Below are positions 9,648 through 21,823 of a stretch of DNA of 64,000 nucleotides, piece by piece. Below the pieces are notes generated by a model. It searched no databases and was not told the DNA's origin. It saw only the letters and a list, made by a program, of their open reading frames with translations. Made by a program: the position numbers and the translations under genes. The number at the start of each line of letters is the position of its first letter. Position 1 is the stretch's first letter. The stretch is from positions 6,719,801 through 6,783,800 of the forward strand of contig OX030957.1 in NCBI GenBank assembly GCA_943735955.1, given 5' to 3'. Source of the stretch: Piscicola geometra (taxonomy: Eukaryota; Annelida; Clitellata; Hirudinida; Piscicolidae).

Positions 9648-12176
9648 TGAATCAAAATAAATTTATTACTTTTAATATTTATAATTTTTGTTAAAATTGT
9701 ATTATGTCATTACTCTTTATAATAGCGAAAAGAATACAGTTATATAGACGATACAAATTTATCTTTGACATTCTTCTTCTCCAATCATAATCATTTATTT
9801 ACTTTGCACACACCCTGTCATTAATTAGACTCCACCTCTTTGATTGATTAACTTGAAACGAACAAGTCAAGACAATATTGTCCCAACAAAAAGATCAAGT
9901 CAGGAGCTCCTTTGAAGTTATGGCCGAGTCGCTGTGAAGTCGTTCAGCCATTGAACCGAGTGATGAACGATAAGAAGTCTTGTCGTTTGAATGGAAACTG
10001 TCTTGTATAGGAGGATGATTGGCAGATGATTAAGCGCATAGGAGAGTTTGGTGGCTTCATTAATAAATGTCTTCGCGATGAACTAACCGTTGACTCGGGC
10101 CGATTATCGATTAGATAAATTTAGTTTTACGCGTTTTTTAAAATTTTATTCCTTTGATCGAATAAGAAATGTTTTTGCCTTAATTTTGTGTAGCATTGAT
10201 TATGTTTTGAACCTAAAGAAAAAATAAATGGTTATAAATGAGATTTTTGAAATTTTATGTGATTCAATTGTTGACTTAGTTTAGGAAAAATTAAAGTGTT
10301 CACTATTTAAAAAATGTTTTTAAAAATGTGATGATTAAAATTATTTTTATCGAACTTTTACATCGATACTTTTCAAATAACCAATACATCTTGTATGGGA
10401 AATTATATTTTTTCACTATCTGATTTTAAAATTTAATGAATGCACATAATTTATATTGTTCTTATTTGCGCTTTGTACGAGAAAACTTCAATGAAAACAA
10501 AGTCTATAACTGTCTAAATGATGCATTGCTCAAGTAATCAATCAATCTGTATAGATTCTGCAGTGTTCAACTAATTTTATAATTACCAATTATCAATGAA
10601 GAAAATTTATTTATCACTTAGCAATATATATTTATAATTATCAATTAGGAATAAAATTTAAAGAATTTATAAATAAATATATGATAACAACATATGCCAT
10701 TGTTATAATAAATTCAGTAAGTTGGTTAAACAGCTTTGTTTTCTCATAAATATTATTTATTAATGTATTTTTTGAATTGAAATTGAATTGAATAGACCTA
10801 AAAAACTTTAAAAAGTTATAATCGAGATTAATACAAAACAGAAAAATTATTTGAGGTTTTAATGACAAACGAGTTTTGATTTGCTCAACTGAATTTTCAA
10901 TTGTCATCATAGATCTTTCTCCACCCATTTCACACTTGCCCTTCTGGACCACTGTACTAGTACTAATGGTTTGAGTAATCTAGGAAATTATTTTATTGGT
11001 CAATCAGTGTTGGATTATATACAAGACAAGGCTTAGGGACCGCTGGCGTTTTGTCAAAGGATCCTTCAAGCTGTTATATCTTTATAACTGAGTTTTCCTT
11101 TTTTTACAAGATTTTTAATATGTGAAATAAACACAAAAAACATAAGATGATTAAGTTTATAAGTATAGGTTATACTAAAACACAATTACAATAGAATAAA
11201 GTTAAACAATTAAATTAAAAATGAAGATTAAATACAAGATAATAAAATAAAGCAATCAATTTTTTGTTTAAATAATTGCAATAGAATAAAGTAAAACAAT
11301 CAAATCCACTAAAGATGCGTCCACCCAGGGTCACGCTTCAAGTTCATCGGTCGGGCTTGAGTGAGTGCTGAGACGTGCTACTCGCTTAAGTCCTTGTGTG
11401 GAGAACATTTGGAAGTTTCAGTGAGTATATTGGAAGCATACAACGTATAAATATTAAGTTTATAATAATTATAGAATAATATTTTAATACACGGTATATT
11501 AGAAGTATTTAGTGAGAATACAGCGTACGTATATTAGAAGTATTTAGACAGCTTATCGATGGCTTACTTACTCAGAAAGGAGTCAAAATATCAGACTTTT
11601 CTCAGCTTATTGTCTGAAGTGTCCCAAATGAATTGGGATGTCTATTGAACCGGGGTCCTTTAGATCTTAAGTCTAATTTATGTTATTAAATGTTTAACCG
11701 CATAATATACTTTTTAAAGCATGTTTTTAAAATTTGCATGAAAAAACTATATTATTGATTTATAATATTGGTTTCTGATATATATATATTTTAATTTTAA
11801 ATAATTTTATGTTTATTGAATGTTATCATTTTTCTTTTTGTTTTGGTTTATTTAAGTTCTTATCCAGTTCAAACATCAAATGAATTAAAAAATGAAGCAA
11901 ATTGTGTAACAGTATTTTCGTAATATAAAGTTTTAGAATGTTTCATAGAAACATTCAAATTGTAAATACGCCAAAGCATTAAATCATAGGGAAGGCATTG
12001 AATTCAAATTTAAAATATTTATCAGATTTTTGTTCTACTAATTTTAAAAGCCAAAAGCTTAAAGTATAGTAAGAGTCATTTGAAAATTCAATGTTTCGTA
12101 AGTTTTCTCTCAAGTTTCACATAACCATCCAACAGAGTTTTCTTCATTTCCACGATAAATTCCCCACCAACACGAC
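9648..12176. other. Intergenic region upstream of the bHLH gene and downstream of the FAS1 gene
   Basis: About 2.5 kb. The first 450 bases (to about 10100) are less AT-rich and are the likely bHLH promoter/enhancer region. A GC-richer island at about 11305-11420 has an ATG and a GTGAGT but only an 18-codon frame. The rest is AT-rich without coding potential. Confidence 0.5.
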
Positions 12177-15100
12177 TCAAACTTCGAAGAACGTGAAGTG
12201 AACGGTGGGCGAGAATGAATGGACCATGAGTCCATCGATCACATGCAGTATCCCATTGGACGCCATCCTATCACTCTCCGCCCTCTTCAAGGCAATTCCC
12301 GCCACCTTGACTTCCCCCCTCGAGGCCACCCAGTTGACGAAGCGATGTCCGTGCGTCGGCACTGGCATGACGAACTGGTCTGATGGGTCGTTGCTGCAGA
12401 AGTCGCCTGTGGTGTGGTCGAGTGGTTGTTGTTTCGATTGGTGGTTTGGTGATAACGTTTTTAGGTTGTGCGCACTTAAATTACACGAATAGAATTAATC
12501 TAAAACTCAATTAATCTAATTAGTTAATTTTAAAATGTAAATAAATTTGTTTTGATTATTTAAATTATTCATTATTATTCTTTTAAAGAAAAGGAATGAT
12601 CACTATTGATAATGTGGTCCATGATGACTCTCCTGGCCATCCGCTTGCTTCTCTTCAGTCTTTCTAGACTGCTTGCTTCCATCTCAGAAAATACCTTTTT
12701 AATAATGCGTTTGAACTGGTTAATTATAAATTTATTTTTTTTTTCAAAAATAAATATTTTGTTCTTTAAAAGTTGTAAATAAATATATACATAAAAAATA
12801 AAACATAAACCCCCTTAAACCCCAAAACTTCAAATATTTCGTTTTGATGTCTTAAAATTCTTATTGAAAATGATTAAATTATATAGGGCGATACAGGCAC
12901 AATAAGGCAAAGTAATGAGTTTTCCTAAGCTACACACCGAGCCAGCTGATGCAGAAAAGATGAAAGAAAAACTTCTTGAAATAGTTATGATAATTAATTG
13001 ATTTTGTCCTCAGGTGGATGAATATGCTTTACATAGCTCCCTTGACCCGTTAAATTAACGGGTAATGTCAAGCAAGCGTTGGTAATCAATAATGACGATA
13101 ATTAAAATAATCTACTGATAATGATAATAATAATAATAAGTTAATTATATTTATAATTAAATATAAAGATAATTTTAAATAATATTCAAGCATAAACAGC
13201 AAGCATTCATTCGAGCGTTCAATGCCCTCACCTGGTTATCGACGGCCAGAAGAGTCAATCGGTGTTCACTTGAGGCTAGCACCTTGTCCATCTCCGCCAG
13301 TTGCACCAACTCCAAAAACATTGAGAATTTTTCTTCTTTTTCCAGTATCTCCAGCAGTGTTCCTTCCGTTCTTGCCAGAATCTGAGTGCAGTTTTGCATA
13401 AGTTTGTAAATTCATTTCGCACAAAAAATTGGCATTTCTTTTTGTTAATTCTCAATTCTAAGCACATAAAAAGTTTTTTTTTCTATTTCGAACCTTCTCT
13501 GAGCTGAAGAGCGTGATTCCTAGCGCAGTTTTGAATTCTTTCACTGGCACGCACTGCATCAGCTTCTTCATCTGACCTCTTAGCTGTTGAAGATTATTTT
13601 AGGTTTAAATTTAAAGTACTATTAATAATTCAAAGTAAAAACAATGAATTTATTTTTCAATAAATAAAATTAAGTAGCATAATACTTCTTAAATTAATTC
13701 TACCAAGTATCTTTTGTAAAAGATTTTCTCTCCGTCCGCGGTTTCCAAAAGACCCGACTCATCAAGGCCAGAGACAATAGTGTGATACTTCAGCATTTTC
13801 GCTTCGTCATCAGTTTCCTTCAACTCCTTAGGGTTGTGTTACAAATATCAATAGTAAGTTTTCAGCTTATGCAGCATCTTCAAACTAGTGATTAACTTCA
13901 CTGACTCAAATGTTCTTCAAGTGATATGACCTCTAGTGATCAAAAAAATGTTTGAAAAATAATTTGAATTTTTGTTACATAGCATGCATAGGGTAGTTAC
14001 CACACAAACCTCTAGAGCCTTGTTCGAAGGCACCACAAGCGATAAATGCCCTTGTGAACCAATCGACTCCTGGAAGTTATTTTTCTCCAGCAAATCAGCA
14101 AACTTTGAAGCTCCAATTTCTTCCACCAGTTCCACAGGGGGCAGCACTTTGATGATGTTATGAATTTTATTTTCGCTGACTAGTTATAGAACATGTATAT
14201 ACAAATATATATACAAATGTATATACAAATATGTTTTTATCGCGTAATAAATAGACATCAAATCAAAGGCTTAATAATAGTTTATTATAAAGTGAAATTT
14301 ATTGAATTTATTTATTTATTTTGCTGTTTTTTGACTAATTGAAATAAAAATCAATGTAAAATTTAAAAATAAAACGCAAAAATTGTCAAGCTGCAAAGTC
14401 AGAAGAAACAACTGACGAGGCAGGGAGCTAGGGAAGGAGTCGACGAAGTAGATGATTGTGCCTTCAGACGATACTGTTTCCTGTCCTTCTAGCACACCTC
14501 TGTTGAACTTGATTCATAAAATCAAACTTTAAATAATTGATACATTTTAAAATGATTAAAATGAATAAAATAAACGTAAAAATCAAATATACTTTCTTGA
14601 ATAATTTAAATTAGTTACCTTGATAGCGTCATCTTGCTTGGAAATATTGATGAAGTCTCCACTGAGGGACTTAATGGCGGTGACGCTCTCAAATTGGTGT
14701 GGACACAAGGGGTACTTGGCACTCAGGCTATCGAGAACGACTTGAAGGGTTGATAGAGAAAAGAAGAAAAGGTTAGGCGTGGAAGGCGTAGGAGCAATGA
14801 ATATTGTTGTTTCAAAAGATGTTTGTAAATATTTTTCTGTGTGAACTTAAAATAAAGTACGGTTTTCTGTTTTTGAAAAATCTAGGAATGAATTAAATAA
14901 ACTAGAATATATTAAAAATATTCATATTGGAAACACAAAAAACCCTCTGATAACTTTTTAATTGTGAAAAAAATTCAAAACAACAAACCACGAGGGTTGT
15001 TCTTGATTCTTTCAAGGGTCCATTCAGCCAGACCCTCAAAAGCCTTGTCAGTGGGCACAAAGATGGTCATGCCAGCCTCACTCACTTCACTTTCGTTCAA

Positions 15101-17511
15101 AGACGATATCACTGAAGGGTTAATAGTTGGAAAAAGATTCTAATAGAGTTTTTTTGTTCTTAATATTTTTTTTTTGGTTTAAAAATTAATTCATGGCATC
15201 CTGAAAAGATTTTTTGACAGACTCACATTTAAGAAACTCTGTAGCGTTTTGATGGTTTTCAAGAATTTTTTTGAACGTTTTGTCGAGGGGGCTGAGGAAA
15301 CCTTTGAGGGTGTACACTCTGCCCCTCTTCGAGTTCATGTACACTGGCTCCAGAGGCTTGCAGTTGACACTCACGTCGAGCTGAAAATTAAAAATATATA
15401 ATTTAGAAAAAGAATTTAATATCTTTTTTTAGTATAATACAATATAAAAAATTCAGTAGAGAAAAACTATTAACTTGAATAAAATTAAATCTTTAAATCT
15501 CACGTCGGAAAGTTGAACTCTGCTGAGTGAGTGTCTGTAGAAAAAGACTCCAGACTGATTAAGGACCGTTGGCATCCGCTTGACAGTGCCGAAGTCGGTG
15601 ATAGAGACAGGGGTCGGCAGGATGTGAGTGAGAAGTCGGTCTTTGATGTGAAGAGCAGCTTCCTCCATCTCAGGTGTGATCTCCAGAACGTTTCCTGCGA
15701 ACTGGAGGGAGTGGGATAGTGGTAAGTAGTTTGGAAAAGTTTAAAGGTTATGAAGATTTTTAGTTGGATTTTGAAATAATTTTTTAGCTTTTCAATAGTT
15801 AATAAAATAATAATAAAGTGAAATAGAAAAAATTTAAACAAAAATATTAATTCAAGAGCTTTCCAGCTAGATTTAAAAACTAAAATTATTTTCAACCTGG
15901 TCTAAATGCTTCTTATACTCCTTCAAGGCGAGGTCGTTTGGTGCGAGGATTGTGTATTCGTTGGCGTCTTCTCCGTTGAGATAAGCACTCAGTTCGAAAG
16001 TGTTGAGTGCCGTGATGAGCTCTGTCATGTTGTTGTACTTGAGGCATTCCAGATTCGTTTCTTTCTCCACTGTTTGAAGATTTGAGGTTTGGACTTTAAA
16101 ATAATTTTTTTAATAATCAAATATCTTTTTGAAATGTGTAGTTTATGTCATAAAAAAGATAATAAGATTTATCAACTCCTTTTTCTATTATTATAATATT
16201 TTATTATTATTTTTATTCTATTATGCGCCAGTCTCTTATGGCCAGTGTACCTATGGGACAGCCTTTCATGGAGGGGTCTTTACTGAAGCCTTCACAGCAG
16301 CTCCAGGTATTTATCACCCTTCTAGTGATTCCATCCTTGTTTGAACTTTCAGTGTTAATGACGATGTTAATAAATATTATAAATTATAATTTATAATCTA
16401 TACAAATATACATTTTTAAAACTGGAAAATTAAAATCTTTGAAACCAGTCGATTAACAATTTTCGCAATTTTGAAAAATACAAAAAAACGCTAGAGTATC
16501 GTAAAATGTTAAGTTTCATTTGAAATGTTATAAATTGTTTAGAAAGAACCTTTGACTGCATTGGAAGTTGCCATTGATGAAGGAACAGGAAGTGGCGATG
16601 AATCCATTGAAGGCGTTCCTGTCTCTACGCTCTTCTGAATGCTTCTTTTGGCACATGTTAGGTCTGCATTGGTTGTTTGGTGGTCAGTTAGTTGACGATT
16701 TGTTGTGTGGGGGGGCAGTTATTTGAGGGTTTGTTAGGTGGTCAGTTAGTTTAAAAAAAATTCTTTTTTTGACAGTTATTTGGATGTGTGTGAAAAAGAA
16801 AAGTTTTTTTGATCTTTAAATTTTTAGTGGAAAATATTGAAGTGAAAATAAAGCATAAAAATTTGAGTAAATTTTAAATATGATTTAAGCAGTTTTGGGA
16901 AAAATAAGTACTGTCATTTGAAGATCTCAAAAGTTCCTACCCAAGAGAGTCGGCGGATGGGAAAGACATGAGGTTTGAATCAAGAAAAAAGTTGTTAGAG
17001 AAGATGGATGGAAAGTGACTCATCGGGAAAATACTTTTTTCATCGTCTGTGGAAGCATCATCTTTATCGGTACTTTCAACGCTTTCTCCAAAGACATCTC
17101 TCAACCAACTGTCACTATTTCCGTTATTTCCAACCCTGAAGAAACTTTCATCTGAATCGTCATCATCATCATCAGATTCATCTCTTGACTCTTTCTTTTC
17201 TTCATCTTCCCTCCATCTTTGCCTGTTGAACTTCACGACGTTCTCTTCACTGAAAGATTAGTTCAAAAACCCGTTTCAAAAGGAATGTTTGATCATTATA
17301 AATAATAAACCCTTATTATATAAAAAAAGATGTCTGAAAAATGTAATTTTGAAGTCTGAATAGTTTAATAGGAGTTATAATTTCTTGAGACTCACTTAAA
17401 GCCTGTGTGGGCGACTGGGGCAGGTGTAGTGCGTGATCTGCCATGCGACCTCACTAAACACTGAGACACCGCCACCATCATCAACAGCAACAATAACGCC
17501 TCTGTTTTCAT
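12177..17511 (-). CDS. Secreted EMI + four-FAS1-domain matrix protein (TGFBI/periostin type)
   Basis: Sixteen phase-compatible exons: 17511-17396, 17249-16941, 16663-16550, 16345-16251, 16069-15897, 15701-15504, 15380-15227, 15111-14989, 14740-14619, 14507-14413, 14175-14010, 13826-13704, 13583-13494, 13381-13232, 12682-12604 and 12406-12177; 778 residues. Exon 1 encodes a signal peptide (MKTEALLLLLMMVAVSQC). Exon 2 is an acidic Asp/Ser/Glu-rich linker. Exons 3-4 form an EMI domain (GPNMCQKK ... WSCCEGFSKDPSMKGCPIG). Four FAS1 domains follow, recognisable by H1 boxes TILAPND, TIFVPTDKAF, LVVPSNKAL and TLLAVDN and an H2-like NGILHVIDGLM near the end. This is the architecture of TGFBI and periostin, extracellular matrix adhesion proteins. 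The acidic linker before EMI is not part of the vertebrate pattern. The stop falls about 40 residues after the last FAS1 core; there is no GPI or membrane tail. Confidence 0.9.
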
Positions 17512-17718
17512 TCTTTAAAAAACTAAAAACATAATTTTGAAAGTACATGCTTTGCTTTGTATTGATGTGAGTAATTATGAAAAAAAAGTTTAACTGTTTT
17601 AATCGTTTAAAATTAGTTTTTGATAACTTATTAATGGATTGGATGATATTAAATATATTGATACAACCCATAATTTCTTTCATGTTGAAATAACCATAAA
17701 AATATTTTTTCATTAGTT

Positions 17719-17826
17719 ACCTGAGTTCAAACGGAAATATATGTCAACAGAGCAAGAAAACCTTTAGTGTTTCAATTTTCCCAAATATTTTCTCTCATTC
17801 GGAGCTACAGCTGGAAGCCTTTTATA
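17719..17826 (-). promoter_or_regulatory. TATA box and probable 5'UTR exon of the EMI/FAS1 gene
   Basis: On the minus strand TATAAAAG lies at 17826-17819. About 100 bases downstream, CTCAG|GTAACT at 17719 is a good splice donor, so a non-coding first exon of roughly 70-80 bases (start near 17790) probably splices to an acceptor just upstream of the ATG at 17511. Confidence 0.55.
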
Positions 17827-20800
17827 GAGAGCTGAGTGCTAAACGCGTGAATAGGTTTCAGTAGAATTGGGTTCAAAGTTTGCTCGAAATAGAAGTTTGT
17901 AGAAAGAACAAACACTCTGAGAGTTCATATAGTATGAGAAGGAAGTATAAAAATATGTTCATTTTATTTAAGAAAAAAATATTTTTTTCAATACGTTTTT
18001 TCGCACTCCGTAGAGCGAATATTTAATTTATGCTTTTTTGCACTTCGTTGAAAACAACAAAAATCTAAATAGTTTTAGTTTAAAAAAACATTAACAATAT
18101 TAATTTAAAATAACCTAACTCTAACCCTAACACTATGCCCACCCCTACCACTAACCCTCACACTGCCAAACCAATAATCCATTATTTTCACAAAATATAA
18201 AAAGTGTTCTGTTTATTTTGAATTTTTTAGATAATTTTTTAAATAATTGTTTCAATATAAAAAATATAAACGTATTAAATATGAATCAATGAAAAATAAT
18301 CATAAATATTTAAATAAGTGTTTTGTTAAGCGTGAGATTTGCAGAAAAATTAAAAAAATTACAATTTATTCCTTAAATTTGAAAATTACAATTTTCACAG
18401 TAAATATAATTAACGATACTGATTGGTGGAGGGCGAATAGACATTTCTTTTCAAAAATATATATATTAAAAACAGAAAAAAATGAATTCTAATTTATTTG
18501 AAATGATTTTTTCCTAATTAAATAATCTTGTCATTCAAGTGCAATAATGACCTTGTGCTATTAGTCATTATCTTAATTAGCCTTTATTTTTTAAATTTTA
18601 TTAGTATTTTTCTTTCATCATCATCACCACGCTCAGCATAAACTCATTCCCTCATTCTCATCATCAGCGTCATTTTCATTGTTTCTTCACTTCATTTGCA
18701 ACGTAGTACTCCTCCTTTTTCATAGAATTCAAGACGTTGTTCTAAGTTTATCAATGATCTTCACAAAATTAAATAATGTTGATCAAGTGAAACATAGTGG
18801 TGAATCTTTTTTTTAGACTCAGTAACTGAACAAACTCAACTATATGACGTGTTTTTATATGCAGTGTTCATAAAAGACTTTATTTTTATTATTAGTCACT
18901 CACTCTCAGTAAATCATTAGAATTAATCACACATTATTTTTTTATATTTATGACATTCCGAAAACTGGCAAGAAAAAAATATGTATTTTATAAAACTCTG
19001 CGCCAAAAAGTTTTAAAATATATTTAATATTTAGAAATTAAAGTTTTGCCAAACTTTTATATATATTAGGCTATTAAAAGCTGTTTAATGTAAACCCTTA
19101 AACTGATTGTTCTCAACAGATCTAAACCAGTCTTAATTTTTAAACAGTCATTTAAATTCTCCATCGTTAGAAGGGATATTTATTTAAGGATGATTCATTC
19201 AAACAATTTACCATGCTTTTTGACTTGTTTACAGGGTAGATTAATGTAGGTCATATAACTATAACTCGGAGTCTATAACTTAGAATCCATAAGAACATTC
19301 AAGAACCTTCTGTTCAAAAACATGGCAATCAAACGTCATTATGCCTCCTTAACAAGCATGGCAATTGTTTTCAATTACATAGATGGGGGTTTAATACACT
19401 TTTTAAAGAATACTTCCAAATATATCGTTTTGGTTCGTGATTAATATTTAATTAGCGTTTCTAATTGAGAATTAGTGAGTTCTAAAAACGTTTTCAGTAA
19501 TTTTAGAGCCACAATTCGTTTCGCATTCTTTCGTATTCAACAAGTTAATATAACTTTATTTCAGAGTTTGTTTGCTAAATGAACATGAATGAAACTTATT
19601 AAAAGCATCTCTAAAATATAATTTTTATGTTTTGTACATCTGACAATTTTACCTGAAATATTATCAATACGACTTTATATTAAGTCCTGTAATATCTAAA
19701 TGGCTATACAAAATGTAAATCGTGGTTCATTATATAATTCTTTTAATAAAGTATTAAAGTGTAGAATTTTCACGTTTAAAATGTACCTAGTTGAAAGAGT
19801 TTTTAAACGGAATGAGGAGCGCAATAATATTCAAATAACTTTGAAAAAAAGAAAAAAATGTTTGGCTGAAATTCTTTTTTTATGAAAACTTTCAATTAAA
19901 TCTTCGATCTTTCTGGAATGAAATTGGAATCCTAAGTAAGACCCACTTATTACAGCAGTGAAACAAATAATTAACTTTTTCAATCGAAAAAAAAAAAATT
20001 AAAAAATATGTTTTACTTTTTAGAAGAATGGTAGTGATGCTAGATGTCTAGATTCGTTATTATTTTTCTATCTTTTAGAAAATTTAATTTTGCATAATAT
20101 ATTTGTTGACTGAGTAAACTTTTTTGAATCTTATGCAATTAAACACGTATTGCTTCTTTTTTAATAGATATTTTTCGCTTCTATGAAACTTTTTTGCAAA
20201 TATTTAAAAAGGAAATTTAAGATTTATATGGTGACAATAAATTATTTGAAGATTATAAGATGCGTGTAACTAATAAAAGCTAGAAGTATTTGAAGCATTT
20301 TAATATGGTTGTCAGGATTTATTTACCTATCGCAATCCTCCGCTTAAGCCGGTTTTCCAGAAGATTACATGAAAATCGAAAACAATTTTTCAATTTACGA
20401 AGTTTTAAGATAAAAATTAATAATATTATTAACATAAATGTTAATTTTAATTTAATTATACTATATAATTTTAAGATTACTACAACTTTATATTACATAA
20501 TAATAACAATTAAGTCTTATTACCATTATCATTATTATAATTGTAATTATAAAAAAATTCAAGGGTTCAAAGCATTCCATGATTTCTGTATTAAATATTT
20601 ATATTTTACTTCAGAAGTTCAAAAAATTTCTATTGTGATTCTCTAAATTATTCAACTTTCATGAAACATTTGCTTCAACTGTAAAAACCTAGAAAATGTT
20701 CTTTTTTTTCTTAAAGTTTAAAGTTATTTGCATTAATAATTTTTTTTATCTAGATTCATATTCCTAAAACTCCATGAATATTTATTCTTATATAATATGC

Positions 20801-21654
20801 AGTTCCAACTTTCGTTTTGTGGAGTTAATGTATTTAGGGAACAAAAATTAACCGATCATTTTATGGTTCTAAAATACTTTACCTTTTTTGAAGATTAATA
20901 AATGTCCTTCAATGAAAAAATAAATCGAGATAGAAGACTACATTATTTTCTCGTCAAACCAAAAGTTTCTACAAATTCTCAAGTAACGTATTTAAAGCCT
21001 ATTATATTTTGTAAAAATCATTTCATAGGCGCATGCTTTTTAAATTCAAACTCAAATTTGTGAATTAAAATAAACTTTTTCGTTATTTTTTTCGTCTAAC
21101 AAATACATTTTTTCCAAAGTTACTTGTAATAGATATAATATAGTTATAATAAATAGTTAAATATCAGTTTTCAAAATTTCAACAATTGATTTAAATGAAA
21201 ATATAAAAATATTTTTTATTTACATGTGTTGTTTTTAAATGTTTCATAGAAATTAAAATATTTTTTGGTTAATTATTTACTTATTCTAAAAAAAGAATCT
21301 ATCGTTTGAAAAAATCAAAATGTAAAAAATTTAGTTTAATTTTTTTTAAATCGCACTGAAAGCATTCTGCCATCCAAGATTAACTTGATAGCAAAACTAT
21401 CGAAGGTTCCGTTTTCAAAAACAACAAAAAACTTTGATTCAAATGTGAAACTCATTCTTAAGAAAATTTATACACTTTTTTATACTTAGATTCAATAAAA
21501 GCAAAAGAATCCCACGATTGGGTTTGAATTTTGTTGGTATTTCAATCGTAAAGTTGTCGAAAACTATTTCATACTCACAGAATAAAATAAAAATATTTTT
21601 TTCTCGCCATTGTGAATGTTTTCATGAGTCCATGCGAATGGGAGAACACTCGAG
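17827..21654. other. 3.8-kb AT-rich intergenic region, no gene seen
   Basis: Divergent spacer between the EMI/FAS1 gene (minus) and the LRR gene (plus), so it holds both upstream regions. The open frames present (for example 18247-18492 and 20290-20646) are Lys/Asn/Ile-rich, as expected from AT-rich non-coding DNA. There is a short telomere-like stretch (CTAACCCTAAC) near 18120. No transposon ends were recognised. Confidence 0.6.
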
Positions 21655-21662
21655 TATATAAG
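21655..21662 (+). promoter_or_regulatory. TATA box of the LRR gene
   Basis: TATATAAG at 21655-21662, embedded in a GC-richer 60-base patch. It lies 160 bases before the ATG of the LRR protein, which fits a core promoter with an unspliced leader of about 130 bases. Confidence 0.6.
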
Positions 21663-21823
21663 CCTCGGAACTGGACGGATCTCGCCTACTCCATAAAAAA
21701 ACAATTATTCTAAAAATAATAAATTGTGTTCAACCTTAATTGAGATTTTACATTATTTGTACAAAAAACGTATAAGTTTTAGTTTTTGAAAAATATATAA
21801 CTTCAATATCTATTTTCTTCTAA

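Noticed and set aside
18108..18165. Interstitial telomere repeat
   Set aside because: Only one or two TAACCC-like units with irregular spacing; it does not exceed what a pyrimidine-rich stretch would give.
18247..20646. Lys/Asn/Ile-rich frames of 60-120 codons in the 17.8-21.6 kb spacer
   Set aside because: Composition is that of AT-rich random sequence, with no splice partners, domains or promoter signals.
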